Below are positions 46,985 to 56,217 of a stretch of 64,000 nt of DNA, piece by piece (the first letter of the stretch is position 1; every line of letters begins with the position of its first letter). Below the pieces are notes generated by a model. The model worked only from the letters and a program-made list of their open reading frames with translations. It was not told the DNA's origin and searched no databases. The stretch comes from Aquicoccus sp. G2-2 (GTDB taxonomy: Bacteria; Pseudomonadota; Alphaproteobacteria; Rhodobacterales; Rhodobacteraceae), in assembly GCF_034555965.1 (NCBI RefSeq), contig NZ_JAYDCK010000003.1, positions 1,240,001 to 1,304,000 of the forward strand, given 5' to 3'. The position numbers were made by a program, and so were the translations under genes.

Positions 46985-47587
46985 TCAGTCCGCCACCTTC
47001 GCGGCCTCGCGCTCTTTGATCATCCGCGCGTGATAGCGTTGGAAATCCTCGCCATCCTTGATGTCATAGCGCTTTTCGTTGACCCAAGTGTACATATCAA
47101 GCGTCGTCTGCAAGCCGAACGCACCGGGCATCACCGCCACCGCCACCTGCGGTGCCGTCTTGCCCTCGGGCACCTCCTCGGGGAAGAACATCACCGTCGG
47201 AGTGAACAGAATCCCCCATTTGCGCATCAGCGCCGATTGCTCGCTCTCCTGCCCGTCGAAATCCGTCGCCGTGTCGTTGCCATGCAGGTTCATCTGCACG
47301 ACAAAGAAATTGGCCTCGATAAATTTCCGCAAGCCGGGGTCGGAATACACTTCCTTGTGCATCTTGGCGCAATAGATACAGCCGCGCTGCTCGATCATCA
47401 CAACCAATCTCTTGCCCTCTGCATTGGCGTCATTCAGATCCTCACGCAGATCCTTGAACGTGGTGCGCAGCCATGGCTCCTTGTGCAGCCCGTCATCACC
47501 CAGCGTGTCCGCCGCCGCCATCAACGTGCCCCCCAACACCATCACCAGCGCCAAAAGCGCGGCTTTCACACTCAATTTCCCGAACAT
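46985..47587 (-). CDS. soxW: SoxW, periplasmic thioredoxin
   Basis: This 200-residue thioredoxin-fold protein has an N-terminal signal or anchor (residues 8-25) and the redox pair Cys70-IY-Cys73 (QRGCIYCAKMH). It receives electrons from SoxV and keeps the Sox proteins (notably SoxY) reduced. It lies 23 bases after soxV. Confidence 0.93.
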   Translation of the reverse strand: MFGKLSVKAALLALVMVLGGTLMAAADTLGDDGLHKEPWLRTTFKDLREDLNDANAEGKRLVVMIEQRGCIYCAKMHKEVYSDPGLRKFIEANFFVVQMNLHGNDTATDFDGQESEQSALMRKWGILFTPTVMFFPEEVPEGKTAPQVAVAVMPGAFGLQTTLDMYTWVNEKRYDIKDGEDFQRYHARMIKEREAAKVAD

Positions 47588-47610
47588 CGCGTCCTCCTTT
47601 CCAACTCAAC

Positions 47611-48360
47611 TCAACCCAGCGTGGTGAACCCCGGCATGACCTCGATCATCCAGCTTGAAATGACATTCACCGTATCCGTGGCAATCAGAATCGCAAACAC
47701 GATCAACATCACCCCCATCACCTTTTCGGCATAATGCATCTTCGCGCGGTGGCGCTGCATGAAGGCCAGAAACGGGCGCGCGAAAAGTGCTGCCACCACG
47801 AAAGGCGCGGTCATGCCGACCCCGAACACCGCCAGCAACAGCGCGCCTTGGGATATATCGCCCATGCCACTTGCAATCATCAGGATCGACGCCAGAACCG
47901 GCCCAACGCAAGCGGTCCAGCCAAAGCCAAAGGCCAGCCCCATCACATAGGCCCCAAACACCGTCGTCGGATCACTTTTCGATTCCATCCGCGCCTCGCG
48001 CATCAGAAACCCGATTCGGATGATGCCCAGAAAATGCAGCCCGAAAACAAAGATCACCGCCGCCGCGACATAAGATAACGGCTGGCGCCACTGGATGAAC
48101 GCTTGGCCAAGCGCCGTCGCCCCCATGCCCAGAAGCACAAAGATCGTCGTCACCCCCAACGCGAACATCACCGCCGAAACCGCCAGCCTGCGCTGCGCCC
48201 CCGGCGCAATCTCACCGTCTCCGCGCAGCTCGGCCATTGAAATCCCGGCCATATAGCTCAGATAGAAAGGCACCATCGGCAGGATACACGGCGTGAAAAA
48301 TGCTCCCAGCCCGGCCAATAACGCTCCGAAATAGGTAATATCGAGATCCAATTCCTCCAC
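47611..48360 (-). CDS. soxV: SoxV, CcdA-like membrane thiol transporter
   Basis: This membrane protein of about 249 residues has six hydrophobic segments and the two conserved membrane cysteines of CcdA/DsbD-beta proteins, in FFTPCILPMVP (Cys25) and GWTACVGPVLA. It passes electrons from cytoplasmic thioredoxin to SoxW. The GTG at 48360 is too close to its AAGGGAGG site; the in-frame TTG at 48351 has better spacing and may be the true start. Confidence 0.92.
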   Translation of the reverse strand: MEELDLDITYFGALLAGLGAFFTPCILPMVPFYLSYMAGISMAELRGDGEIAPGAQRRLAVSAVMFALGVTTIFVLLGMGATALGQAFIQWRQPLSYVAAAVIFVFGLHFLGIIRIGFLMREARMESKSDPTTVFGAYVMGLAFGFGWTACVGPVLASILMIASGMGDISQGALLLAVFGVGMTAPFVVAALFARPFLAFMQRHRAKMHYAEKVMGVMLIVFAILIATDTVNVISSWMIEVMPGFTTLG

Positions 48361-48425
48361 CCTCCCTTGAAGCGATCACATTATAAGATTACTATATGTG
48401 CAAATATCATTCCACAAGGCACCCG
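48361..48425. promoter_or_regulatory. soxV-soxS divergent promoter, candidate SoxR operator
   Basis: This 65-base gap between the divergent soxV and soxS genes contains CATTATAAGATTACTATATG at 48379-48398, with inverted ends CAT..ATG, followed by ATGTGCAAAT (48396-48405). It is sharply AT-rich. SoxR repressors bind this gap in related organisms; the exact site here is inference. Confidence 0.55.
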
Positions 48426-48809
48426 ATGCTCCGCTCGTTGATTTTCGGCCTTCTTGCCCTGCTGCTCGCCGCGCTGCCCCTCGCAGCCGAAGAACTGGTC
48501 ATGGTCGAACAACCGGGCTGCGCCTATTGCATGGAATGGAACCGCACCATCGCGCCGATCTACCCCAAGACCGCCGAGGGAAAATTCGCCCCCCTGCGTC
48601 GCGCGCAACTGCGCGACGGCCCGCCGCCGGGCGTTGACTTTGACCGCGCCGTGGTCTTCACCCCCACCTTTATTCTGGTGAAAGACGGCAAGGAACTCGC
48701 CCGCATCGAAGGCTACCCCGGCGAAGATTTCTTCTGGGGTCTGCTCGGCCGGATGCTCGACCAACACACCAATTTCAACCCGCAGGGCGACCGCCCTGCC
48801 AAATCTTGA
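48426..48809 (+). CDS. soxS: SoxS, periplasmic thioredoxin
   Basis: This 127-residue protein has a signal peptide (MLRSLIFGLLALLLAALPLA) and the redox pair Cys32-AY-Cys35. SoxS reduces and reactivates SoxYZ in Paracoccus. The ATG at 48426 gives a proper signal peptide; the in-frame ATG at 48396 falls in the candidate operator. Confidence 0.93.
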   Translation: MLRSLIFGLLALLLAALPLAAEELVMVEQPGCAYCMEWNRTIAPIYPKTAEGKFAPLRRAQLRDGPPPGVDFDRAVVFTPTFILVKDGKELARIEGYPGEDFFWGLLGRMLDQHTNFNPQGDRPAKS

Positions 48810-48899
48810 ACCCTTTCCGGTGTGTCAATTTCACCGGAAGCCTTGATCAACCTTTCCCCATACCACGACCGGGGAACCGCTTAGAAAGGTGCAATCCCT

Positions 48900-49247
48900 A
48901 TGGGTCTGCCTGTATTCGATGACAGCCTGACAGAGGCCGAGCTTGACCGCTTCGTCACCAACGCCACCCGCGCCTCCAATTTTCTCAAAACGATGAGCCA
49001 CGAAGGCCGCCTGATGATCCTGTGCCACCTCGTCAGCGGCGAAAAATCCGTGACCGAACTGGAAGAGCTGCTCTCCGCCCGCCAAGCGGCGGTCTCGCAA
49101 CAGCTTTCCCGCCTGCGCCTCGAAGGGCTGGTGCTGCCCCGCCGCGATGGCAAGGCGATCTACTACCGCTTGGCCGACAACCGGCCCAAGCGTATCCTTG
49201 AACTGGTTTACGAGATGTTCTGCAAGGACGACGGCGAAGCCGACTGA
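48900..49247 (+). CDS. soxR: SoxR, ArsR-family sulfur-responsive repressor
   Basis: This 115-residue winged-helix protein has the ArsR recognition region LEELLSARQAAVSQQLSRLR and two cysteines, Cys42 (ILCHLV) and Cys108 (MFCKDD), at the positions that form the sulfur-sensing pair in SoxR/BigR/SqrR proteins. Persulfides bridge these cysteines and release DNA. It probably represses the divergent sox units and perhaps the persulfide dioxygenase pair at 16.5 kb. Confidence 0.93.
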   Translation: MGLPVFDDSLTEAELDRFVTNATRASNFLKTMSHEGRLMILCHLVSGEKSVTELEELLSARQAAVSQQLSRLRLEGLVLPRRDGKAIYYRLADNRPKRILELVYEMFCKDDGEAD

Positions 49248-49284
49248 CCCACCGCCGCACAGCTAAACGGAGACATCCGGGCGC

Positions 49285-50352
49285 ATGACCCTGCTCGATC
49301 TCATCGGCGAAAACGCCACCACCGCGCTCATCGGCTTGGGCGGCGGCATGGCGCTCGGGCTGGCGGCGCGGCTTGGCCGGTTCTGCACCATGGGGGCCAT
49401 CGAAGACGTGCTCTATGGCGGCTCCACGGTGCGGATGCGAATGTGGGGGCTGGCCATCGGTATCGCAGTGATCGCCTCCTTCACGCTGATGGCCACCGGG
49501 CTTTTCGCGCCCGAGCAAAGCTTCTACCTCTCGACCCGCTGGCTCCCGCTCGCCTCGATCATCGGCGGGCTGATGTTCGGCTATGGCATGGCACTGGCGG
49601 GCAATTGTGGTTACGGCTGCATCGCGCGCATGGGTGGCGGCGATATCCGCGCCTTCGTGATGGTGCTGGTAATGGGGCTTGCCGCCTATATCACGCTCTC
49701 CGGCCCGCTCGCCGCCCTGCGCGCGCAGGTCTTCACCCAACTGCCCCTTACCCCCGCAGAGGGCACCCCCGGATTCGCCCACTGGCTCGCCGTCGGAACC
49801 GGCCTGCCGGTGCCCGCCATCGGCGTTACCATCGGTGCGCTGATCACCCTCACCGCCCTCACGTCGCACCAATTCCTGACCAACCCAAAGGCGCTTTTCT
49901 GGGCGGTGGTCGTGGGCCTCGCCATCGCCTCGGGCTGGGCCGGAAGCACCTATGTCGCCACCACCGGATTCGCCGCCGTGCCGGTGGTGTCGCATTCCTT
50001 CGCCGCCCCGGTCGGCGAAACCCTGCTCTACACCATGACTGCTTCCGCGCGCGCGCCCTCCTTCGCGGTCGGCTCGGTCGTGGGCGTCGCCCTTGGCGCT
50101 TTCGTCGGCTCACTGATCAAGGGGCATTTCCGCTGGGAAGCTTGCGAAGACCCGCGTGAGCTGCGCCGCCAGATCGCCGGCGCCGCCCTGATGGGCACCG
50201 GCGCCGTCATCGCCATGGGCTGCACCGTGGGTCAGGGGCTGTCGGCCTTCTCGGTGCTCAGCTTCTCCGCCCCGGTCACCTTCTTATCTATCTTCGCCGG
50301 GGCCGCCCTCGGCCTGCGCCAGTTGATCGAAGGCTTCCAACCCGCCGAATAA
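49285..50352 (+). CDS. soxT: SoxT-like YeeE/YedE-family transporter
   Basis: This 355-residue membrane protein has about nine to ten membrane segments and the YeeE/YedE cysteine motifs GNCGYGCIARMGGGD and MGCTVGQGLSAF. The E. coli and Spirochaeta homologue takes up thiosulfate. Position after soxS and soxR matches soxT of soxSRT clusters. Confidence 0.9.
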   Translation: MTLLDLIGENATTALIGLGGGMALGLAARLGRFCTMGAIEDVLYGGSTVRMRMWGLAIGIAVIASFTLMATGLFAPEQSFYLSTRWLPLASIIGGLMFGYGMALAGNCGYGCIARMGGGDIRAFVMVLVMGLAAYITLSGPLAALRAQVFTQLPLTPAEGTPGFAHWLAVGTGLPVPAIGVTIGALITLTALTSHQFLTNPKALFWAVVVGLAIASGWAGSTYVATTGFAAVPVVSHSFAAPVGETLLYTMTASARAPSFAVGSVVGVALGAFVGSLIKGHFRWEACEDPRELRRQIAGAALMGTGAVIAMGCTVGQGLSAFSVLSFSAPVTFLSIFAGAALGLRQLIEGFQPAE

Positions 50353-50367
50353 CGCGCGCGCCCCCGG

Positions 50368-50412
50368 CTTCATTTTGCCCTAAATATCCCGGGGTCCGGG
50401 GCAGCGCCCCGG
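50368..50412 (+). repeat. intergenic element plus hairpin after soxT
   Basis: The 22-mer CTTCATTTTGCCCTAAATATCC (50368-50389) recurs with three changes at 61851-61872 and is followed here by a 7-bp hairpin CCGGGGC-AGC-GCCCCGG at 50396-50412. The hairpin could end the soxSRT transcript, though no T run follows. The shared 22-mer looks like a dispersed intergenic repeat. Confidence 0.5.
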
Positions 50413-50439
50413 TCCTGCCCTCTGCCACAAGGCACCGCC

Positions 50440-51222
50440 TTACATGGTCGTGTTCACCCCGCCCCCATCCAGCAGGATATTCTGCCCAACGATGAACCCC
50501 GCCTGTTGCCCGCACAAGAACGCGCAAGCCGCACCGAACTCCTCTGGCGTGCCATAGCGCCCTGCCGGGATCGTCGCACAACGCGCCGCCTTGGCCTCTT
50601 CGATGCTGATGCCGCGCTCCTTGGCCACCCCGCCATCCAGCGATATCGCCCGGTCGGTCGCGTGTATCCCCGGCATAAGGTTGTTGATCGTCACGCCAGA
50701 CCCCGCCACCTGCCGCGCCGTGCCCGCGACATAGCCGGTCAACCCGGCGCGCGCCGAATTGCTAAGGCCCAGCACGCCAATCGGCGCTTTCACCGATTGC
50801 GAGGTGATGTTGACCACCCGCCCCCAGCCACGCGCCATCATGCCCGGCAGACAGGCTTTCATCATCGCAATCGGGCTCAGCATGTTGGCGTCAAGCGCAC
50901 GAATGAAATCCTCACGCTCCCAATCGCTCCAAAGCCCCGGCGGCGGGCCACCGGCGTTGGTGACAAGAATATCCACCTGCGCCCCCGCCGCGCCCAGCAC
51001 CAACGCGCGGCCCTCTTCGGTGGTGATATCGGCCGCCACCGGAATCACCTCCACACCATGCGCCACCGCGATCTCGCGGGCGGTCTCGGCCAGTGTCACC
51101 TCGGTGCGCCCATTCAACACCAAACGTACACCTGCGCCGGCAAGTGCTTCGGCACAGCCACGCCCCAATCCTTTTGACGACGCACACACAATCGCCGTCT
51201 TGCCACTGATCCCAAGGTCCAT
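50440..51222 (-). CDS. SDR-family protein lacking the YxxxK pair
   Basis: This 260-residue short-chain dehydrogenase/reductase has a nucleotide loop ASSKGLG (residues 14-20), the TNAG motif (88-91) and Ser143 in the catalytic-serine region. At the Tyr-x3-Lys position it reads Leu151-GLS-Asn155, so the standard catalytic pair is absent. It resembles a class often named 3-oxoacyl-ACP reductase-like. It may use other residues or bind rather than turn over its ligand. Confidence 0.85.
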   Translation of the reverse strand: MDLGISGKTAIVCASSKGLGRGCAEALAGAGVRLVLNGRTEVTLAETAREIAVAHGVEVIPVAADITTEEGRALVLGAAGAQVDILVTNAGGPPPGLWSDWEREDFIRALDANMLSPIAMMKACLPGMMARGWGRVVNITSQSVKAPIGVLGLSNSARAGLTGYVAGTARQVAGSGVTINNLMPGIHATDRAISLDGGVAKERGISIEEAKAARCATIPAGRYGTPEEFGAACAFLCGQQAGFIVGQNILLDGGGVNTTM

Positions 51223-51383
51223 CTTTCGCTCCTGTTGCGATTCCCGTTGCGCGCGATAAAACCCCAGCCCGCGACCGGATGCCAGCAGCCCGAGCCAAAT
51301 TGTCGGCGCGTTGACCCGCTCTTGCCACAATTCTAAGCTAGGGTTCGCTCAAAGAACAACATAACCCGGACCAAGACCGCACC

Positions 51384-52396
51384 ATGACAGCTTCCAACCG
51401 CCCCGCTCACGCCCTGCCTGTCTTCACCTCCCCGATGCTGCGCGTGGTCAACGGGGCCAATATCGGCGACGGGCTCAGCTTCGCAACGGAACTGCAACTT
51501 GAAGACAGCTACGCGCTTTCCCCGGTGCTGGACCCGCCCGGCTTTCGGTTGCCGCCTCCGAAATCGACGGGCAGTTCATCATCGCTGATGGCACCGCCCT
51601 CGGCACCCCCGGCGCGCGCGTCGTGCTCGATAGCTGCCTCACCCTGATGACCCGCAAAAGCGAAGTGATCGAGCTTCTGGTGCTGGTCGAGCTGGACGCC
51701 GAAGGCCATGCCACCGAAATCTACGGCCTGCCGCTGGTTCCGCTGCTGCCCAAAACCGATTACCTGCTCGTCGGTATCGACCGCGACAGCGCGCGTGACC
51801 GCATGGCGCAACTGGCCTGCGTTTCCTTCACCGCAGGCACCCATATCACGCTCGCCACCGGCGAGCAGCGCAAGGTCGAATCCCTCGCCATCGGCGACCG
51901 GGTGCTGACCCGTGACAACGGCGCGCAGGACATCCGCTGGATCGGGCAGAACACCGTGCGCGCGGTGGGCGAATTTGCCCCCATCGTCATCACCGCAGGC
52001 ACGTTGCACAACACCGGCGATCTGACGGTCTCCCCCGATCACCGCCTGTTCATCTATCAACGCTCCGACCGGCTCGGCGCGGGGCGCTCCGAACTGCTGG
52101 TCAAGGCCCGTCACTTGGTCAATGGTGAGTCGATCTTCGTGCAGCAGGGCGGTTTTGTGGAGTATTATCAGCTACTGTTTGACCGCCATCAGATCATCTT
52201 TGCCGAAGGCATTGCCGCCGAAACCCTTCTGGCCGACAAGCGCACCCATGCCGCCCTGCCCCGTGAACTGGCCGAGCAGCTTCTGGCCGCGCCCGAAGGC
52301 CACGGCGACGCCGCGCATCTGGAATTCGAGGTCAGCCGCAAATTGCTCGACCGCCCCGATGCCGCGACCCTGCTGCGCCGCGCCTCAACCCGCTAG
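51384..52396 (+). pseudogene. Hint-domain protein, frameshifted
   Basis: This gene encodes a Rhodobacterales-type Hint_2 protein. The Hint domain begins near ACVSFTAGTHITLATGE (about 51813) with KVESLAIGDRVLTRDNG and SPDHRLFI. The first part (from ATG 51384) breaks at VLDPPGF. One added C near 51533-51540 joins it to the downstream frame (ARLSVAASEIDGQFII), restoring about 337 residues. Hint domains are autoprocessing, intein-related modules; their role in these proteins is unknown. The break is probably a miscall. Confidence 0.8.
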
Positions 52397-52474
52397 ACAG
52401 TCGCACCCGTCTGCGCGAACAGCGCGTGTAACGCGCCGGGCAGGCACTCGCCCGGCTCACCTTGGCCCTCTTCC

Positions 52475-52840
52475 TCAGCCATCCTCCCGCACCCCGCGCA
52501 ATTGCGCCATCCGTTCCACCATCTCAAGAAACGCAGGCGCCATTTCCTCCTCGTCCCAATGCGCCTTGATCCGCCCGGCAATCAGCGCCTGCCAGTAAAT
52601 CCGCAGCACCGCGTTGATCCGTCGGCCATAGCCCGGCCCGAGCTTGCGAAACCACCGCACCATGTCCGCATCGAGCCTAAGCGTCACCTTCTCGCGCAGT
52701 TTCGGCAGCGGCGCGGTGCTCTCCAACCCGCCCCACTCTTCGGGCAAGGAGCGATCCACCCAGGCCTCTGTCAACTCCGCCTGAAACCGCTTCAACTCAC
52801 CCAGCAATTCCACCTCTGCCGCCTGTTTCGTCTGCCGCAT
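52475..52840 (-). CDS. BrnA-type antitoxin-like protein, no toxin gene
   Basis: This 121-residue protein has a C-terminal BrnA_antitoxin-like ribbon-helix-helix region: KVTLRLDADMVRWFRKLGPG followed by RRINAVLRIYW. BrnA is normally paired with the RNase toxin BrnT, but no BrnT gene lies on either side. It may be a stand-alone DNA-binding protein. The ATG at 52840 gives MRQTKQAAEVELL. It is divergent from prfC. Confidence 0.8.
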   Translation of the reverse strand: MRQTKQAAEVELLGELKRFQAELTEAWVDRSLPEEWGGLESTAPLPKLREKVTLRLDADMVRWFRKLGPGYGRRINAVLRIYWQALIAGRIKAHWDEEEMAPAFLEMVERMAQLRGVREDG

Positions 52841-53003
52841 GAAAACGCTCCCGCCTCGGTTAACCTCGTGGCAATCTCTAACCGTCAAAGGTTAACGCCC
52901 ACCGTTGCCACCGTGCGCCATACCGACCGCAGCCAGACCGGCAGCCGGGATGCAGACACGGCCAATCTTGCCTTCCGCCCAAAGCTTACCTATACGCCCG
53001 CTC

Positions 53004-54610
53004 ATGTCACAGCCCGCGCACAACCGCCCCAACCTGCCGCCCGAAATCGCCCGTCGGCGCACCTTCGCGATCATCTCGCACCCCGACGCGGGCAAGACCA
53101 CGCTGACCGAAAAATTCCTGCTCTTCGGCGGCGCGATCCAGATGGCTGGTCAGGTCCGCGCCAAAGGCGAAGCCCGGCGCACCCGGTCGGACTTCATGGC
53201 GATGGAAAAAGACCGCGGCATCTCCGTCTCCGCCTCAGCAATGTCATTTGATTACAAGCAGTTCCGCTTTAATCTTGTGGATACCCCCGGCCACTCAGAT
53301 TTCTCCGAAGATACCTACCGCACGCTCACCGCCGTCGATGCGGCGATCATGGTGATCGACGGTGCCAAAGGCGTGGAAAGCCAGACCCGCAAGCTCTTCG
53401 AAGTCTGCCGGATGCGCGACCTGCCAATCCTCACCTTCTGTAACAAGATGGACCGCGAAAGCCGCGACACGTTTGAAATCATCGACGAAATTCAGGAAAT
53501 GCTGGCGATTCACGTCTGCCCGGCAAGTTGGCCCATCGGTCAGGGCCGCGATTTTCTCGGCTGTTATGACCTGCTGCGCGACCGGCTCGAACTGATGGAC
53601 AGGGCAGACCGCAACCGCGTGGCAGAGACGATTGAAATCAAAGGACTAACCGATCCGAAACTGGCCGAGCATGTGCCATCCGCACTGCTCGAAAAGCTGG
53701 TGGAAGAGGTCGAAATGGCGCGCGAATTGCTGCCCCCCTTGATCCGCAAGCCGTGGCCGACGGCCATATGACCCCGATCTGGTTCGGCTCCGCGATCAAC
53801 TCCTTCGGGGTCAAGGAATTGATGGAAGGCATCGCCTCCTATGGCCCCGAGCCACAGGTGCAATCCGCCGAACCCCGAAAAATTTCCCCCGAAGAAACAA
53901 CGGTTTCCGGCTTTGTCTTCAAGGTGCAGGCAAACATGGACCCAAAACACCGCGACCGCGTCGCCTTCCTGCGGCTGGCCTCCGGGCATTTCAAACGCGG
54001 CATGAAACTCACCCATGTGCGGACCAAGAAACCGATGGCGATTTCCAACCCGGTGCTGTTTCTCGCCTCCGACCGTGAGCTGGCGGAAGAAGCCTGGGCA
54101 GGCGATATCATCGGCATCCCCAACCACGGCCAGTTGCGCATTGGCGATACGTTAACCGAAGGGGAAGCTTTGCGTGTTAGCAATATCCCATCCTTCGCGC
54201 CCGAACTGCTGCAAACCGTGCGCGCCACCGACCCGATGAAAGCCAAACACCTTGAAAAAGCCCTCATGCAATTTGCCGAAGAAGGCGCCGCCAAGGTGTT
54301 CAAACCGGCCATTGGCTCGGGCTTTATCGTCGGCGTCGTCGGTCAGCTGCAATTCGAGGTGCTCGCCTCGCGGATCGAATTGGAATACGGCATCCCGGTG
54401 CGGTTTGAATCATCGCAGTTCACCTCCGCCCGATGGGTGAGCGGTGAACGGCAACCAGTTGATAAATTTAGCGAAAGCAACAAACAACACATCGCGCATG
54501 ACCACGACGGCGACATCGTCTATCTCACCCGTCTGCAATGGGATATCGACCGCGTTGCGCGCGATTACCCGGATGTCACGCTTTCCGCCACCAAGGAAAT
54601 GATGGCCTGA
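53004..54610 (+). pseudogene. prfC: peptide chain release factor 3, frameshifted
   Basis: RF3 is the GTPase that recycles RF1/RF2 after termination. The 5' part has the G1 motif [14 protein letters not shown], the G3 motif DTPGHSDF and the G4 motif FCNKMDR, then shifts frame at [12 protein letters not shown]. The remaining half ([16 protein letters not shown] to the end) is in the next frame. One more C in the C6 run at 53733-53738 restores [18 protein letters not shown] and a protein of about 535 residues. All other parts are intact, so a miscall is likely. Confidence 0.9.
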
Positions 54611-54702
54611 CCGCCCGTGCCCTTCGCCTTGCCCGCCCCGACACCGCGGCATATACCTGACATTGCGCAGTCCCGCGCCTGTTATCCCCGTCGGGCGACT
54701 CC

Positions 54703-55094
54703 ATGAATCGTATCAACCGCAGAATCGGCCGCGCCCTCGCCAGTTTCCTGCAAAAACAGACCCGCTATTACACGCCGTTCGGGCGCACCCCCGCAGCGGC
54801 CCTCTCCGCCTGCCTGCTGCCCGGCGATGTGCTGCTGGTCGAGGGCGACCGCCGAATTTCCTCGGCAATCAAATATCTGACCCATTCCACCTGGTCGCAC
54901 TCTGCCATCTACATCCGCGACGTGCCCGGCTCCGAATTGATCGAGGCCGATCTTGAAGTCGGCGTTCAGCGCGCCGATCTGAACAGCTACGCTCACCTCA
55001 ACACCCGCATTTGTCGCCCCAAGGGCTTGACCAAGGAAGTGATCAAACCACCGATCCCCCCGCCGATTATCGGGAGCTTGACTGGAATGTCTGA
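54703..55094 (+). pseudogene. YiiX-like permuted papain protein, shortened and frameshifted
   Basis: The N-terminus resembles YiiX/YebB NlpC/P60-type proteins: LLPGDVLLVEG, SSAIKYLTHSTWSHSAIYI (catalytic-His region) and the acid-rich IEADLEVGV. The half with the catalytic Cys is missing: sequence passes from RPKGLTKE straight to VIKP and a C-terminal tail. The tail is out of frame by one base; adding a C to the C6 run at 55056-55061 gives IPPADYRELDWNV and a stop at 55092-55094. So besides the probable miscall there seems to be an internal loss of about 100 codons. As written, the frame fuses into the next gene. Confidence 0.6.
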
Positions 55095-56052
55095 GCCTGC
55101 CGCCCCTCGCTGGGGCATCGTCTCCACCATCAAGGCGCCGCTGCGTCAGATCGCCGATTTCGCCGCCTATCATCTCGACCTCGGCGCGCATCGCCTTTTG
55201 CTTTACCTTGACGACCAGAATGAAGAAGCGTTCGAGGCCCTTAGCCCCCATCCGAAACTGCGAGTCTTCCGGGCGGATGAGGCCAACTGGCGCGGCCCGC
55301 ACCGCCCGGTCAAACATCAGGTTCGCCAATCGGCCAATGCGCGCCACGGCTATCGCCGCAAGGCGGTTGATCTCGATTGGCTGGCGCATATTGATGTCGA
55401 CGAATTCATCATGCCAATCAACAGCCTGGAAGATCAACTTCAGGCACTTTCCAAAGACTGCACCTGTGCGCGCGTCCGCCCGATCGAGGTTCTCTCCTCC
55501 GAAGGCACGGACATCCCCACCGGCACCACGTATTTCAAGGCAATGACCAACAACCGCGCCATCCGCCACCGCCAGACCGAAGAGATTTACCCGACCTACG
55601 GCGCACAGCTCAACGGTGGCTTTCTTTCGCATGTCGCGGGCAAGCTTTTCATTCGCACAGGGCTGCCCGACATCAACGTGAAGATCCACAACATCGTGCA
55701 AAACGACGTGCAGAACCCCGGCCAGCAGGAACTCACCGGAGTTGAACTCTGCCACATGCACGCAAGCGACTTCGCCCATTGGATGCAAAGTTTCCGCTAC
55801 CGCCACGAAAAAGGCGCCTACCGCGCCGGGCTGGCCCCCACCCGCTCACGCGATGTCGGCGGATTAACCCTCCATGAACTATTTGCCTTTATCCTTGAAC
55901 AAGACGGCGAAGATGGGCTGCGCCGGTTCTATGATGAAACCTGCCGCGCCACCCCCGATCTATGTGAGCGGTTAAAGGCGCATGGGTTGTTGCGCTGCTA
56001 TGCTCTTGATCTCGATGCAAAAAGGGCGAAACATTTTCCCGATCTGGTCTGA
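55087..56052 (+). CDS. glycosyltransferase family 2-like protein
   Basis: This 321-residue protein resembles GT2/GT92-like transferases that Rhodobacterales carry: WGIVSTIKAPLRQIADFAA near the N-terminus, the acidic pair IDVDEFIMP (DxD-like, metal and sugar-nucleotide binding), and GGFLSHVAGKLFIRTG. The ATG at 55087 has GGGAG nine bases upstream and overlaps the stop of the corrected YiiX-like gene. As written it is in frame with the upstream ORF (449 codons from 54703), which I regard as a false fusion. Acceptor and donor are unknown. Confidence 0.78.
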   Translation: MSEPAAPRWGIVSTIKAPLRQIADFAAYHLDLGAHRLLLYLDDQNEEAFEALSPHPKLRVFRADEANWRGPHRPVKHQVRQSANARHGYRRKAVDLDWLAHIDVDEFIMPINSLEDQLQALSKDCTCARVRPIEVLSSEGTDIPTGTTYFKAMTNNRAIRHRQTEEIYPTYGAQLNGGFLSHVAGKLFIRTGLPDINVKIHNIVQNDVQNPGQQELTGVELCHMHASDFAHWMQSFRYRHEKGAYRAGLAPTRSRDVGGLTLHELFAFILEQDGEDGLRRFYDETCRATPDLCERLKAHGLLRCYALDLDAKRAKHFPDLV

Positions 56053-56217
56053 ACCGTTTCCGCTTTCGAAACAATGGGCCGGTCAAAGCCGACCGATGCG
56101 GCCCCGCATTGACGATCTTCGGGATTTTGCCTATGTATCGCGCGCGGGTCACATAATGTGAACAATCACGGGGCCATCCGGGCCCGACCCGAAACAGACG
56201 CTGCGGGCCAAGATGTG

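Noticed and set aside
54703-56052. A single 449-residue papain-like/glycosyltransferase fusion enzyme
   Set aside because: A ribosome site and ATG precede the glycosyltransferase, and a one-base correction at a C6 run gives the first gene its own family-like end and stop.
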